Below, one piece after another: positions 1 through 8,721 of a stretch of DNA of 64,000 bases (position 1 is its first letter; each line of letters begins with the position of its first letter). Under the pieces are notes generated by a model. That model had not been told where the DNA came from. It did not search any database and saw nothing but the letters and a program-made list of their open reading frames with translations. The DNA is taken from NCBI GenBank assembly GCA_903912525.1, contig CAIWHK010000063.1:1-64000 (forward strand), written 5' to 3'. The DNA comes from an uncultured bacterium. GTDB taxonomy: Bacteria > Krumholzibacteriota > Krumholzibacteriia > LZORAL124-64-63. The translations under genes and the position numbers were made by a program.

Positions 1-152
1 GAACTACGGTGCGGCGGGTGTGAACTACACCTCAAGCGTCACGAAGATGAATCAGCGAATCTTCACCGCACTGGTGAAGTCGTCGAAGTACCAGCTCAAC
101 AAGTCCACCGAGGACTGTTCCCGACAACACCCTCAGCACATCCTGACGCGCC
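1..152 (+). other. Left-edge stretch, possible 3' end of a gene
   Basis: No recognisable gene lies fully inside this stretch. The forward frame starting at base 2 is open from the window edge and has mostly G or C in third positions, as the real genes here do, so it may be the tail of a gene that begins outside the window. That frame runs on to a stop at 284-286, which would overlap the opposite-strand transporter/spermidine-synthase gene by about 130 bases; such an overlap is unusual. The frame starting at base 1 stops at 154-156 but has weak third-position bias. No family is recognised. Confidence 0.2.
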
Positions 153-1676
153 CTAGCGATCCAGCCCGGACCCGGAGAGCCACTCGCGCACCTTGCCCCG
201 CGCCGCCACATTCACATGATCCGACCACACCGACACCGGGTTGTTCTCGTCGGTCAGCACCTGCCCGCGGCCGGCCGGCACCGTGAACGCATTGTCCCAG
301 GCGTGCATGCGGTTGTAGTCGCCGCTCCAGCGATCGGGCGGGTCCGGCAGTTCTTCCGGCAGTTCCAGCGACGTGTCCGAGGCCAGCAGGACCAGGTTGC
401 CCAGGTCACTCGGCGGCTCGACGATCGGCAGCAGCTTCACGTTCGCGAAGTGCTTCCCCACCGTGGCAGCCAGCGAGCGCACGAGGATGTCGTCCCAGCC
501 CACCGCCTCGATGTTCATCGCCAGCACGCCGCCCGGGCGCAGGCGCGACTTCATGAGCGCGAACGCCTCGGTGGTGGTCAGGTGGAAGGGCACCGAGCTG
601 CTGCCGTAGGCGTCCAGGACGATGAGGTCGAACACGTCGTCGTGGTCGACCAGCCAGCGGCGGCCGTCCGCGTGGTCGACCCTGCCGTCCGCATCGGTCA
701 GGCCGAAGTGCGCGCGGGCCATCTTCGTCACCACGGGGTCGATCTCGACCGACTGCACCTGCCAGCCGTCGCGGCTGTAGACTTTCGCCACCGTGCCGGC
801 GCCCAGGCCGACCAGCAGCATGCGGCCCGGCTGGTCGTAGTAGCGCTTGGCGAGCTCCAGCACGTCCACGTACGGGAACGCGGGCGCTCCCGTGGCCAGG
901 TCGACCAGGCTGTGAGGCGCGCCGTCGATGAGCATGGCGCGCTGGTCGTGCCAGTCGATGACGCGGATCTCCGCGTAGGCACTCTGCTCGATGGCGATGA
1001 GCCCCCGCGCCGGGGCCGGGTTGTCGCGCGGCGCGGCGCGGTCGGCCACCGCCATCACGAAGACCATCGCCAGCAGCACCACCGGCAGCTTGCGCGCGCG
1101 CAACCCGGGCAGCAGCGGCACCGCGCCGGTCACCAGCAGCAGCACGCCGGTCAGGAACGTCAGCCGGCTGACACCCATCGCCGGGATCAGCCAGAATCCG
1201 GTGGCGATGGCCGCCGCGACGCTGGCGCAGGTCGACAGGGCGTAGAGGTTGCCGGCGGTGCGCCCGACGTCCTGCAGCGAGCCGGCCTTCAGGCGGATGG
1301 CGTACGGGCTGACCATGCCCATCAGCACCAGCGGCGGGAAGAACAGCACCGTGCCGGCGATGAGGACGGCCGCGCGCAGGTCGACGCTGTGCAGCGCGCC
1401 CAGCACGGGCGAGCGCAGCCACGGGATGAGCATCGTCCAGGCGCCGGAAACCAGCAGCAGCAGGCCCAGGCGCTGCATGGTGGGGCCGCGATCGGCCCAG
1501 CGACCGCCCAGCGCGTAGCCGACGGCCAGCGCGGCCAGGGTGACGCCGATGAGCGCTGACCACAGGTAGAGGCCCACGCCGAAGGCGGGGCCCAGCAGGC
1601 GGGTGCCGAGGATCTCGAGCGTCAGCACGGCGGCGCCGCCCACGACCACGGCCAGTTGGATGAAGAAGCGGGGCAT
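153..1676 (-). CDS. Membrane protein fused to a spermidine synthase-like domain
   Basis: A 507-residue protein with an N-terminal half of several hydrophobic segments (MFS-like, roughly residues 1-215) and a C-terminal Rossmann methyltransferase fold of the spermidine synthase type (about 235-450). The second half shows the nucleotide-binding loop VGLGAGTVAK, an acidic residue at the end of the next strand (VEIDP), and the DAYGSSSVPFHLTT segment typical of fused MFS/spermidine synthases. These fusions are widespread but mostly uncharacterised; aminopropyl transfer is not proven for them. The start at 1676 was chosen over an upstream in-frame start at 1871 because a GGGGAAGG ribosome site precedes it and the hydrophobic region begins at once. 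It lies downstream of the lipase gene on the same strand, 86 bases away. Confidence 0.85.
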   Translation of the reverse strand: MPRFFIQLAVVVGGAAVLTLEILGTRLLGPAFGVGLYLWSALIGVTLAALAVGYALGGRWADRGPTMQRLGLLLLVSGAWTMLIPWLRSPVLGALHSVDLRAAVLIAGTVLFFPPLVLMGMVSPYAIRLKAGSLQDVGRTAGNLYALSTCASVAAAIATGFWLIPAMGVSRLTFLTGVLLLVTGAVPLLPGLRARKLPVVLLAMVFVMAVADRAAPRDNPAPARGLIAIEQSAYAEIRVIDWHDQRAMLIDGAPHSLVDLATGAPAFPYVDVLELAKRYYDQPGRMLLVGLGAGTVAKVYSRDGWQVQSVEIDPVVTKMARAHFGLTDADGRVDHADGRRWLVDHDDVFDLIVLDAYGSSSVPFHLTTTEAFALMKSRLRPGGVLAMNIEAVGWDDILVRSLAATVGKHFANVKLLPIVEPPSDLGNLVLLASDTSLELPEELPDPPDRWSGDYNRMHAWDNAFTVPAGRGQVLTDENNPVSVWSDHVNVAARGKVREWLSGSGLDR

Positions 1677-1762
1677 GGGACCTTCCCCAGGCTGAAGGTG
1701 GCAAACGCAACGGGCGGGATCGTACCACGACCCCGCCCGCTGCTCATCCGTGAATCGCGCCC

Positions 1763-4003
1763 CTAGCGCAGCAGCACCAGGCGCGTCGTGCCCACGCTGC
1801 CGTCGGCCTCGAGCCGGGCGACGAAGGCGCCCGACGCCAGCGCGCGCCCGCTGTCGTCGCGCCCGTCCCACGCAACCTGCGGCCGGCCCGCGGCCAGCGG
1901 CCCGTCCAGCAGCGTCCGCACATGGCGGCCCTGCAGGTCGAAGATCTCCAGGCGCGCCCGCGCCACGTTCGCCGGCAGTTCGAGCACCAGGCGGGTGGAC
2001 GGGTTGAACGGGTTCGGCTGCGCGCCGACCAGGCGTGGCCGCGCGGCGGGAAGGACCGCAGGATCATCGACCCCACTGTTGGCGCGCGCGATCTCGCCGG
2101 AGAACCAGACCTTGTTCTCGGGCGTGACCAGCACGTGCTCCTGGTTCGCGGCCGGGTAGTAGACGGCGTCGAACTGGCTGTGCGCGGCGACATCGCCCAG
2201 CGTGGCGAGGTTCGTGTAGGGGTTGGTCACGTCCAGGGCCAGGGCGCTGATGGTCGGGATGAAGCAATGGTTGGGGTACAGCGCGACGATGTCGCCATAC
2301 GGGGCCGGCGTGGCGTCCATGTCGGCCAGCGACGAGCGCCAGCCGCCGGGCGCGCTGTCGAGCGGCCGCGTGCCGGTGACGGTGACATTGAGCTGGTCGT
2401 CCGACAGCGGCCAGATGCGGTCGATGAGTCCGCGGAGGATCTGCTTCGAGCCGCCATCGGGCACCGCCCAGACGTTGCCGATCAGGTCGACCAGAAAGCT
2501 GTAGTACTCGTAGGCGATGACCTGGGTTCCGGGCGCGTAGCCCTGGCCCGCCGAGGCGCCGCTGCCGTTGGCGACGGCCACCTTGCGCAGGCTGGTCGGC
2601 CAGCTGCCGATGGCGGCCAGGTCGGCCAGGTACGCGGCGCGCAGCGGATCGGCCTGGCCGGTGCCTCCGCCCGACGAGGTGTGGTGGTACAGCAGCATCT
2701 CGCGCGCGGCCGGCGTGTCCAGCCGGCTGAGCAGGTGCGCGGCCTCGGTCGACTCGACCTGGAACAGCTGCAGCCAGTACTGCACGCCCAGCGGGATGTT
2801 GGCGCCCAGCTGCGGGCTGTCGAACGAGATGAACGTGCGCACGTTCGCGTCCAGGCCCTGCTGCTCCATGTACGTCAGCGCGTAGCGGGCGACCAGGCCG
2901 CCCATGCTGGCGCCGATGACGATGCGGTCGCGCTGGTCGGGCTGCGCCACGCCGACCTGCCGCAGCAGTTCGACGAGGATCATGGCGTTGCGGCGGATGT
3001 CGTCGGTCGATTCGTGGAAGTTCAGCACGACGGCGTCGAACCCGGACGCGCGCAGGTCCTCGAGCATGTTCTCACGGTTGAGCAGCGCGTAGAGCTCGTC
3101 CCAGTTCATGATGTTGTCCAGGTCGAAGCCCTCGACGACCACGACCGGGTCGGTGACCACCGCGTGGCCCGGCGCCAGGTAGACGTAGGCCGTGCCGTAG
3201 CCGTAGACGCCCTGGTACGGCACCGTCGCGGTGATCGGCCAGGTCTCGGTCGGCGCGGGCGCGGCCAGGGCGGCGACGTCGAAGCTGAAGGCGGCTTCGC
3301 GCACTTCAGTCGAGGCGTATTCGGCGCGCAGACGCAACGTGCGCGCGCCCGTGGCGGCGTAGTTCACGGTGACGGGCGCATCGAGGGCGACGTCGCGCCA
3401 GCCGCGATCATCGTCGGCGTCGAACTGCAGCCGCGCGGGGCGCTCCGCATCGCCGGCGAACAGCTGCGAGGGGATCGTGAACGTGGCGTTGGCGCCGTGG
3501 TACGTGCGCGGGACCAGCGCCGCGGCGGCGAAGGCCTGGCGCACGACGTAGGGCGAGGTCGTCGCGGCGGCCGGCGTCTCGACCAGGCGGCCGCCGTCGT
3601 AGGCGACCAGGCCCGCGGTCAGCGCGTCATCGCGCAGGCGGGCATACGCCGCATCGAGCACGGCGATCGGGATGATGCCGGCCTCGCGCGCACGGCGCTC
3701 CTCGTCGCGCGCCAGGTCGGGCGTGGGCCACCCGGTCGGCAGGGCCAGCGAACTGAGCCGCATCTCGTGCAGCATCTGCCGCCAGGCGGCGGCATCCACG
3801 GCGGGACCGTTGCCGGCGCCGTCCTGCAGGGCGAGGCCCGACATCGGCAGGGCGCGGTCGTACAACCGGCCCGTGGGGATGCGCGCGGGATCGAGGCCGT
3901 CCAGGGCGGCGGCGGCCTGCTGGAAGGGGCTGGGGTCGACCGCCGACCAGGCGGGCAGGGCCAACACCAGCAGGACGAGCGCGGAGACGATGCGACGGGT
4001 CAT
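1763..4003 (-). CDS. Secreted lipase/esterase-like alpha/beta hydrolase with C-terminal sorting domain
   Basis: 746 residues. Residues 1-20 form a signal peptide ending near PAWSA. The middle holds an alpha/beta hydrolase core: VVVVEGFD near the start, a nucleophile elbow GASMGGL, and a following FISFDSPQLGANI strand, as in PGAP1/DUF676-like lipases. The last about 85 residues are the FlgD/T9SS-like domain (NPFNPSTRL, RTLLDG, AWDGRDDSG, SGAFVARL) shared by other exported proteins here, which suggests delivery to the outer surface. The region between signal peptide and hydrolase is probably beta-rich. Substrate is unknown; an acyl ester is likely from the fold. The catalytic Ser is clear but the Asp and His were not assigned. 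Confidence 0.8.
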   Translation of the reverse strand: MTRRIVSALVLLVLALPAWSAVDPSPFQQAAAALDGLDPARIPTGRLYDRALPMSGLALQDGAGNGPAVDAAAWRQMLHEMRLSSLALPTGWPTPDLARDEERRAREAGIIPIAVLDAAYARLRDDALTAGLVAYDGGRLVETPAAATTSPYVVRQAFAAAALVPRTYHGANATFTIPSQLFAGDAERPARLQFDADDDRGWRDVALDAPVTVNYAATGARTLRLRAEYASTEVREAAFSFDVAALAAPAPTETWPITATVPYQGVYGYGTAYVYLAPGHAVVTDPVVVVEGFDLDNIMNWDELYALLNRENMLEDLRASGFDAVVLNFHESTDDIRRNAMILVELLRQVGVAQPDQRDRIVIGASMGGLVARYALTYMEQQGLDANVRTFISFDSPQLGANIPLGVQYWLQLFQVESTEAAHLLSRLDTPAAREMLLYHHTSSGGGTGQADPLRAAYLADLAAIGSWPTSLRKVAVANGSGASAGQGYAPGTQVIAYEYYSFLVDLIGNVWAVPDGGSKQILRGLIDRIWPLSDDQLNVTVTGTRPLDSAPGGWRSSLADMDATPAPYGDIVALYPNHCFIPTISALALDVTNPYTNLATLGDVAAHSQFDAVYYPAANQEHVLVTPENKVWFSGEIARANSGVDDPAVLPAARPRLVGAQPNPFNPSTRLVLELPANVARARLEIFDLQGRHVRTLLDGPLAAGRPQVAWDGRDDSGRALASGAFVARLEADGSVGTTRLVLLR

Positions 4004-4083
4004 GATGAACTCCCTGAATCAGTTAGCTTCGTTGGCGACGCGCGACACATCATAACATCAGGCGGGACGACCGCGACGAGCCG

Positions 4084-4114
4084 TTGCCCCCACCCCCCGA
4101 CTGCGGTGTAGAAT
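4084..4114 (+). promoter_or_regulatory. Candidate sigma70-type promoter
   Basis: TTGCCC at 4084-4089 and TAGAAT at 4109-4114, preceded by TG, are separated by 19 bases. Initiation would be near 4121, leaving a short leader with the GGGAGG ribosome site of the 4143 gene. The spacing is longer than ideal. Confidence 0.35.
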
Positions 4115-4142
4115 ACCACATCATCAACGATGGGAGGTCGCC

Positions 4143-4772
4143 ATGGGAATGAAGACCGCCACCCGATCGCTGGCCCTGGCCGCCGCCCTTGCGGCGACGA
4201 TGGTCTTGCCCGCATTCGCCCAGCTGGTCGACACGCGCCCGAACGTGATCGTGTTCTGCCTCGACCCGGCGGGCAACCGACCGGGCATCTGCCAGATCTT
4301 CATGCCGCAAACAGCGTACCTGATGATCCTCAACCCGACCGACAGGGCAGGCCTGTCCTCGTTCGGGGCCGAATTTACGTTGCCGCCGGGCGTGGCCTCG
4401 CTGGGATTCGCGTCGATGAGCGGCGTCATCAACGGCAGCGTGTTCCCTGCCCTGGACCTGGGCTTCACCGCGCCGCTGCCGCCCGTGGGTGACACGTACA
4501 CCCTCGGAAGGTGGACGGTGATGGTCACCAGCCCGGCCGAGGGCATCGTCAGCCTCACCGACCACTTCCCCATCTATCCCTACCGCGCCGCGTACACCGG
4601 CGCCGGGTCGACCACGCCGATCCCGCTGACGCCGCCGGACTGGGGCAACGGGATGCCGATGGGCGACCCCTGGGCCAGCGCCGTGCTGTGGCTGAACAAC
4701 CCGGTGTTCTGCAACTTCGTCACGCCCGAAGAGCCGACCGAGTGGGGCGCCGTCAAGGCGATGTTCCGGTAG
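4143..4772 (+). CDS. Small secreted protein of unknown function
   Basis: 209 residues with a clear signal peptide (about 1-26, ending PAFA before QLVD). The mature part is beta-rich with no motif I recognise; it has four Cys (FCLDP, GICQ, VFCNF among them) that could form disulfides. There is no C-terminal sorting domain, unlike the other exported proteins nearby. The ATG at 4143 follows GGGAGGT with a five-base spacer; an ATG at 4152 is also possible. It is transcribed away from the lipase gene, is preceded by a plausible promoter and ends at a strong hairpin, so it looks monocistronic. Hypothetical; no function can be assigned. Confidence 0.75.
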   Translation: MGMKTATRSLALAAALAATMVLPAFAQLVDTRPNVIVFCLDPAGNRPGICQIFMPQTAYLMILNPTDRAGLSSFGAEFTLPPGVASLGFASMSGVINGSVFPALDLGFTAPLPPVGDTYTLGRWTVMVTSPAEGIVSLTDHFPIYPYRAAYTGAGSTTPIPLTPPDWGNGMPMGDPWASAVLWLNNPVFCNFVTPEEPTEWGAVKAMFR

Positions 4773-4795
4773 CGGGCATTCCATCTTGACCACGG

Positions 4796-4831
4796 CCGCG
4801 GCCCGTCCGACCATCGTGCGACGGGCCGCGG
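4796..4831 (+). terminator. Hairpin terminator after the 4143 gene
   Basis: Twelve-base perfect stem (CCGCGGCCCGTC / GACGGGCCGCGG) with a 12-base loop, followed by TCGCTCTTT. The pyrimidine tract is short, but the position directly after the stop codon supports a terminator. Confidence 0.6.
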
Positions 4832-4850
4832 TCGCTCTTTGCGGCCCTCG

Positions 4851-4866
4851 CTTGCGCCGGCGCAAG
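4851..4866. repeat. Palindromic repeat, short copy
   Basis: CTTGCGCCGGCGCAAG, a perfect 16-base palindrome. The same core occurs at 13303-13320, 15484-15501, 15687-15702 and 43947-43963. It lies just upstream of the permease gene. Confidence 0.7.
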
Positions 4867-4906
4867 TCGCCCATCGGTGATCCGTCATCTTCCGGAGGTC
4901 TCCCCG

Positions 4907-5347
4907 TTGCCCACTGCCTGGAAAGGACTCCTGGTCGGCGGCCTGCTGCCGGCGCTGCTGTTCGGCATCACCGGCGTGCTGCAGAAGGCCTACGGACGCG
5001 CGGGCGGCGGCTCGGCGTGGTACCTGTTGCTGGTCGGACTGGGCGTGACGGCGACGGGGCTGGCTGCGATGGGATTCATGGGCGAACGCACGCTGACCAT
5101 GCGCGCCAGCCTGGTCGCGCTGGGCATCGGGCTGAGCTGGGGCCTGGGGATGATCGCCGTCGTGCTGGGCCTGGACCGCTACGGCGCGCCGCTGTCGAAG
5201 CTGGCGCCGCTCTACAACCTCAACACGCTGGTCGTCGTGCTGCTGGCGCTGGTGTTCTACGCCGAGAGCCGCGACGTGAACACGATGAAGCTGCTGGGCG
5301 GCGCCTCGCTGATCATGGCAGGCGCCGCCGTAGTGGCACGCGCCTGA
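4907..5347 (+). CDS. Half-size EamA/DMT-family permease
   Basis: 146 residues with about five hydrophobic segments, matching a single EamA unit (usual full-length members carry two). The final helices (LDRYGAPLSKLAPLYNLNTL then VVLLALVFYAE and a last helix ending in VVARA) have the layout of the C-terminal part of EamA domains. Such single-unit proteins usually act as dimers; the substrate is unknown. The TTG start at 4907 is chosen because GGAGGT lies seven bases upstream; a GTG at 4877 is in frame but would place that site inside the gene. The palindromic repeat at 4851-4866 sits in its leader, and a very long hairpin follows its stop. Confidence 0.7.
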   Translation: MPTAWKGLLVGGLLPALLFGITGVLQKAYGRAGGGSAWYLLLVGLGVTATGLAAMGFMGERTLTMRASLVALGIGLSWGLGMIAVVLGLDRYGAPLSKLAPLYNLNTLVVVLLALVFYAESRDVNTMKLLGGASLIMAGAAVVARA

Positions 5348-5357
5348 AGCAGTCGCC

Positions 5358-5446
5358 TCAGGAAGGGCGCAAACAGAAGATGGCGGGCTATCCGCAGCGC
5401 CGAAGGCGCGAGGACTGCCCGCCATCTTCTGTTTGTGCCCTTCCTG
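5358..5446. terminator. Very long inverted repeat between convergent genes
   Basis: Arms 5358-5387 and 5417-5446 pair over about 30 bases with one mismatch (a G:T pair on one strand), separated by about 30 bases that hold a small inner hairpin (GCGCCGAAGGCGC). It lies exactly between the stop codons of two convergent genes (5347 and 5453) and probably terminates both. There is no U-tract. Confidence 0.6.
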
Positions 5447-5452
5447 ACGCGC

Positions 5453-6727
5453 CTACTTCAACAGCATGACCTTCTGCGTCTCACTGTGCCCCCCGGCGTC
5501 GATCCGCCCGAAGTACACACCCGAAGGAACAACCTGCCCGTTGTCCGACTGCCCGTCCCAGGCCAGTTCGTGCGCGCCAGCGCCCTGGCTGTCGCTTAGC
5601 AGCGTACGCACGAGCGCGCCGTCGGCGTTGAACACGCGCACCGTGACCGGGGCGGCCTCGGGCAACGTGTACGCGAACGTCGTGCGCGGGTTGAACGGGT
5701 TCGGGTAGTTGCGCAGGCCGAGGCGCTCGGCGAGTTCGGCGGGCACACCGGTCGCGATGGTGGAGGTGACCTCCTGCATCGGCGGTCCGTACATGCTGAC
5801 GTCGAACGGCCCGGTGTGCGTATTCACGACGAAGGCCTGGAGCGCGACGTTGTCCGCGTCGCCGCTGACCACGCACACGGCGCCCACGACGACCCCGACG
5901 GCTATGCCTGAGCCAATGGTGTCATACATCCGTAACCGCGACTTGCGGACTCCGGCGTCCACCGACTCGGTGCATGGATTGCAGACCGGTGTGCCGGTGG
6001 CATCGCTCAGCAGCTGGCCGGTCGCCTCGTCGTACAGGTACACATCGACGGTGGCCCCACTGCCGGGCGGAGAGCCGGCCAGGCCGCCCGTGTACGTGAT
6101 GTAGATCGTCGTGTCGTACGAGTAGGGTGTGTCGGGAACCACGCCAGGCGACACCGGCAGGTTGCTGGCCGTAAAGACGCGGCCGCACGGCAGCGTGGCT
6201 CCGGTCTTGGCCGGCGCCCTGATCTCCACCGGGTCGAACCCGAACACGGACAGGTCGAACGGGCCGGTGTGCGCGTTCGTGACGAAGCCCTGCACTTGGA
6301 CGTCTTCGTTTCCGGCCCCGCCCACGACAATGACGCCGAAGCCGGTTTTGATCCCCTGCAACCCGCCGGACGGCGCAAACAGGTCCTCGATGTTCAGGTG
6401 CACCGAGCTGCGCGTCGGGTCAAGGTCGAACGCGCAGGGGTTGCACACATCGCTGCCGTCGAGGCCGAGCATCGGCTTGCCGCTGTCGTCGTACAGGTAC
6501 ACAGCATTGGGGGACGGCGGCTTGGGACCGATGCAAGCGACGCCGCTCGCGTAATTCGCGAAGATGGTCGTGTCAAAGGTGTAGGGCGTGCTCCTGATGG
6601 TGCCGGACTTCTCGAGGATGTGAGGCATGACGAATGTCTTGGCATGCGCGATGTTGCTTGCTGCCAGGACGAGGAAGGCGGCGGCGGGCAGGGCGAGTTT
6701 TCGGACAACGTTGGCGAGTGCGTTCAT
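5453..6727 (-). CDS. Secreted protein with two homologous repeats and a sorting domain
   Basis: 424 residues: signal peptide (about 1-30, ending IAHA), two tandem units of about 135 residues, and the FlgD/T9SS-like C-terminal domain (NPFNPRTTF, RTLLSDS, AWDGQSDNG, SGVYFGRI). The repeats are obvious by eye: TPYTFDTTIF / TPYSYDTTIY, VYLYDDSGKP / VYLYDEATGQ, CNPCAFDLD / CNPCTESVD, and QGFVTNAHTGPFDLSVFG / QAFVVNTHTGPFDVSMYG. Each unit carries a CNPC pair that may be a disulfide or a metal site. No known family is recognised. The start at 6727 follows AAGGAG with an eight-base spacer. It converges with the permease gene. Confidence 0.8.
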   Translation of the reverse strand: MNALANVVRKLALPAAAFLVLAASNIAHAKTFVMPHILEKSGTIRSTPYTFDTTIFANYASGVACIGPKPPSPNAVYLYDDSGKPMLGLDGSDVCNPCAFDLDPTRSSVHLNIEDLFAPSGGLQGIKTGFGVIVVGGAGNEDVQVQGFVTNAHTGPFDLSVFGFDPVEIRAPAKTGATLPCGRVFTASNLPVSPGVVPDTPYSYDTTIYITYTGGLAGSPPGSGATVDVYLYDEATGQLLSDATGTPVCNPCTESVDAGVRKSRLRMYDTIGSGIAVGVVVGAVCVVSGDADNVALQAFVVNTHTGPFDVSMYGPPMQEVTSTIATGVPAELAERLGLRNYPNPFNPRTTFAYTLPEAAPVTVRVFNADGALVRTLLSDSQGAGAHELAWDGQSDNGQVVPSGVYFGRIDAGGHSETQKVMLLK

Positions 6728-6832
6728 GGCCCGGACTCCTTGGTCAGGGGGGAAGTCCATCACGCGGATGAACCGCCAATCGTACCAAGGCCGGTCGCCA
6801 TCTACTACAAAATAAGTCCTGATTAGATCAAT

Positions 6833-7561
6833 TCAGCGTGAACTCCTTTTCTTCGAATGACTTGTGGCCAGCGCCAGGAACGGCGCCAACGCCGAGTCCG
6901 TCCACTTGTCGACGATCTTGCGCCGTATCCGCAGCGTCCGGTCGCCCCGGTCGTGCATCATCCGGGCGCACTCGTCCGGCCTCACCTTATAAATTGTGCA
7001 CCTGCCGCGGTCGTAGAAGACGCAGCGTCCGGCCTGCGCGATCTCGACCAGGGACCAGCGGCTGCCCGGCTTCTTGCCGTCGCGCAGCTTATGGGGCATG
7101 ACGCCCTGGCGCTGGGTGCCGTCGACCAGATGAGTGACGCCAACCGCGAGGTAGCGGCGGAACGTCTCTTCCACCGACAGGTCGAGGTGCTTGGCCAGCC
7201 GCGGAATCTGCTGGGGCACGAACCAGCCGGGCGCGTTGATGCAGGCGGCGCGGCAGGCGTCGCACTCGCAGCTGGTGACCGAAAAGTCCTCGTGCTTGGG
7301 GATGGCGTGGGACGGCGCGGCCACCGGCGCGGCCAGCGGCGGCGCCGACGGGGCGGGCTTGCCGGGGCGGAAGGGCGCCGGTCGGCCGGTCGGCTTGCCG
7401 GCCGGCTTGCCGGCCGGTTTGCCGGCGGACCTGCCACCGGCCGTCGGCTTCGCGCCACGCGGACCCTTCGGCCCCGCGGTCGTCGAGGGCGCCGACTTCG
7501 TCGGACCCGTGGACCGCGACGTGCGCGAGGTGCGGGCTGGCTTGTTGCCCTTGGGACTCAT
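6833..7561 (-). CDS. YkgJ-type cysteine-cluster protein with low-complexity N-terminus
   Basis: 242 residues. Residues about 1-90 are a basic Pro/Ala/Gly/Lys-rich linker with short tandem units such as GKPAGKPAGKP, encoded by 12-base DNA repeats near 7380-7430. The rest is a YkgJ/UPF0153-like domain: C-E-C-D-A-C-R-A-A-C early, then GRCVFYDRGRCTIY and RPDECARMM, the eight-or-so conserved Cys expected to bind an Fe-S cluster or zinc. The function of the family is unknown. The start at 7561 follows a GGGAG site; the longer frame upstream has no such site. It is divergent from the DUF523 gene, 101 bases apart. Confidence 0.8.
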   Translation of the reverse strand: MSPKGNKPARTSRTSRSTGPTKSAPSTTAGPKGPRGAKPTAGGRSAGKPAGKPAGKPTGRPAPFRPGKPAPSAPPLAAPVAAPSHAIPKHEDFSVTSCECDACRAACINAPGWFVPQQIPRLAKHLDLSVEETFRRYLAVGVTHLVDGTQRQGVMPHKLRDGKKPGSRWSLVEIAQAGRCVFYDRGRCTIYKVRPDECARMMHDRGDRTLRIRRKIVDKWTDSALAPFLALATSHSKKRSSR

Positions 7562-7662
7562 GGCGACGCTCCCGGTTGGATGGCTCTGGCTCACCTCTCT
7601 CAATCCTGCTATGAATGGACCCAATCCGCCAGTGTTGAACCGCCCAACCCACGGGTGAAACC

Positions 7663-8625
7663 ATGGCCGACCCCGCCCCCACCACACTGCGCATCGGCGT
7701 CAGCGCCTGCCTGCTGGGCCAGGAGGTGCGCTTCGACGGCGGCCACAAGCACGACCGCTGGCTGACCGGCACGCTGGCCACCTGGTGCGAGCTGGTGCCC
7801 GTCTGCCCCGAGGTCGAGGTCGGCATGACCATCCCCCGCGAGTCGGTGCGCCTGGAGGGCGACGCCGACGCGCCCCGCATGGTGGCCCCCCGCTCGGGCG
7901 TCGACTGGACCAAACCGATGAACGAGTGGGCGCGCAAGCGGTCCCGCGAGCTGGCGGCCGAGGACCTGGACGGGTTCGTGTTCAAGAAGAACTCGCCCAG
8001 CTGCGGCCTCTTCCGGGTGAAGGTGCACCCGGAGAAGGGGATGCCCGCCCGCGGCGGCCGGGGCCTGTTCGCCGCCGCCTTCGCGGCCGCCCAGCCCCTG
8101 GTCCCGGTCGAGGAAGAGGGCCGGCTGGTCGATGCCCGGCTGCGCGACAACTTCGTCGAGCGCATCTTCGCCTACCGCCGGGCGCGCGACGTGTTCACCG
8201 GGCGCTGGAGCCGCGGCGCCGTCGTGGCCTTCCATTCCCGCGAGAAATACCTGCTGATGGCCCACAGCCCGAAGCACTACCAGGAGCTGGGCCGGCTGGT
8301 GGCCGCCATCGCCCAGGAGCCGCCTGCCGCCTTCCGCGACCGCTACCTGGCCCTCTACATGGAGGCCCTCGGCGTGCTGGCCACCCCGCGGCGGCATGTC
8401 AACGCCCTGCAGCACGTGGCCGGGCACCTGCGCGGACAGGTCGGCGATGCCGAGCAGAAGCGCCTGCTCGCGGTCATCGAGGACTACGGCCGGGACCTCG
8501 TCCCGCTGATCGTCCCGATCACCCTGCTGAGGCACTACATCGAACTGCTGGACGTCCCCTACGTGAAGGACCAGGCCTACCTGAACCCGCATCCGCGGGA
8601 ACTGATGCTCCGCAATCACGTCTGA
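7663..8625 (+). CDS. DUF523-DUF1722 fusion protein (YbgA/TudS-like)
   Basis: 320 residues. The N-terminal half is DUF523 with its three conserved Cys contexts: SACLLGQEVRFDGG, PVCPEVEVG and NSPSCG. In the characterised relative TudS, three such Cys hold a [4Fe-4S] cluster used for desulfuration of thiouracil; whether this protein does the same is inference. The C-terminal half (about 170-320) is DUF1722, with FHSREKYLLMAHSPKHYQ and LRHYI blocks, and full-length fusions of this kind are known as E. coli YbgA-like proteins. The ATG at 7663 follows a weak GGGTGA site. It is divergent from the cysteine-cluster gene and ends before a hairpin with a T-run. Confidence 0.85.
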   Translation: MADPAPTTLRIGVSACLLGQEVRFDGGHKHDRWLTGTLATWCELVPVCPEVEVGMTIPRESVRLEGDADAPRMVAPRSGVDWTKPMNEWARKRSRELAAEDLDGFVFKKNSPSCGLFRVKVHPEKGMPARGGRGLFAAAFAAAQPLVPVEEEGRLVDARLRDNFVERIFAYRRARDVFTGRWSRGAVVAFHSREKYLLMAHSPKHYQELGRLVAAIAQEPPAAFRDRYLALYMEALGVLATPRRHVNALQHVAGHLRGQVGDAEQKRLLAVIEDYGRDLVPLIVPITLLRHYIELLDVPYVKDQAYLNPHPRELMLRNHV

Positions 8626-8635
8626 CCGGGAGCCG

Positions 8636-8671
8636 GCGGCGCGCGGACCCCGGCGACGCCGCAGGTTTTTT
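8636..8671 (+). terminator. Probable intrinsic terminator
   Basis: A GCGGCG/CGCCGC stem (8636-8641 with 8657-8662) is followed by AGG and six T residues. It separates the DUF523 gene from the aminomutase operon. Confidence 0.5.
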
Positions 8672-8693
8672 GCCGGGCCTCACCGATTGCGGG

Positions 8694-8721
8694 TTGACAC
8701 GATTTGCGGTTGACCTATTTT
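8694..8721 (+). promoter_or_regulatory. Promoter of the aminomutase/ATP-grasp operon
   Basis: A consensus TTGACA at 8694-8699 is followed after 16 bases by TATTTT at 8716-8721. It is the best sigma70-like promoter in this part of the window and would give a leader of about 120 bases before the TTG start at 8851. Confidence 0.6.

Noticed and set aside
1922-4111. Long open frame antisense to the lipase gene
   Set aside because: Arg/Gly/Ala-rich product with no signal or domain; the opposite strand has a clear hydrolase. It is an artefact of GC-rich third positions.
7380-7430. Tandem 12-base repeats as a possible CRISPR or minisatellite
   Set aside because: They are in frame and encode the GKPAGKPAGKP linker of the cysteine-cluster protein; there are no spacers. 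No CRISPR array was seen in the window.
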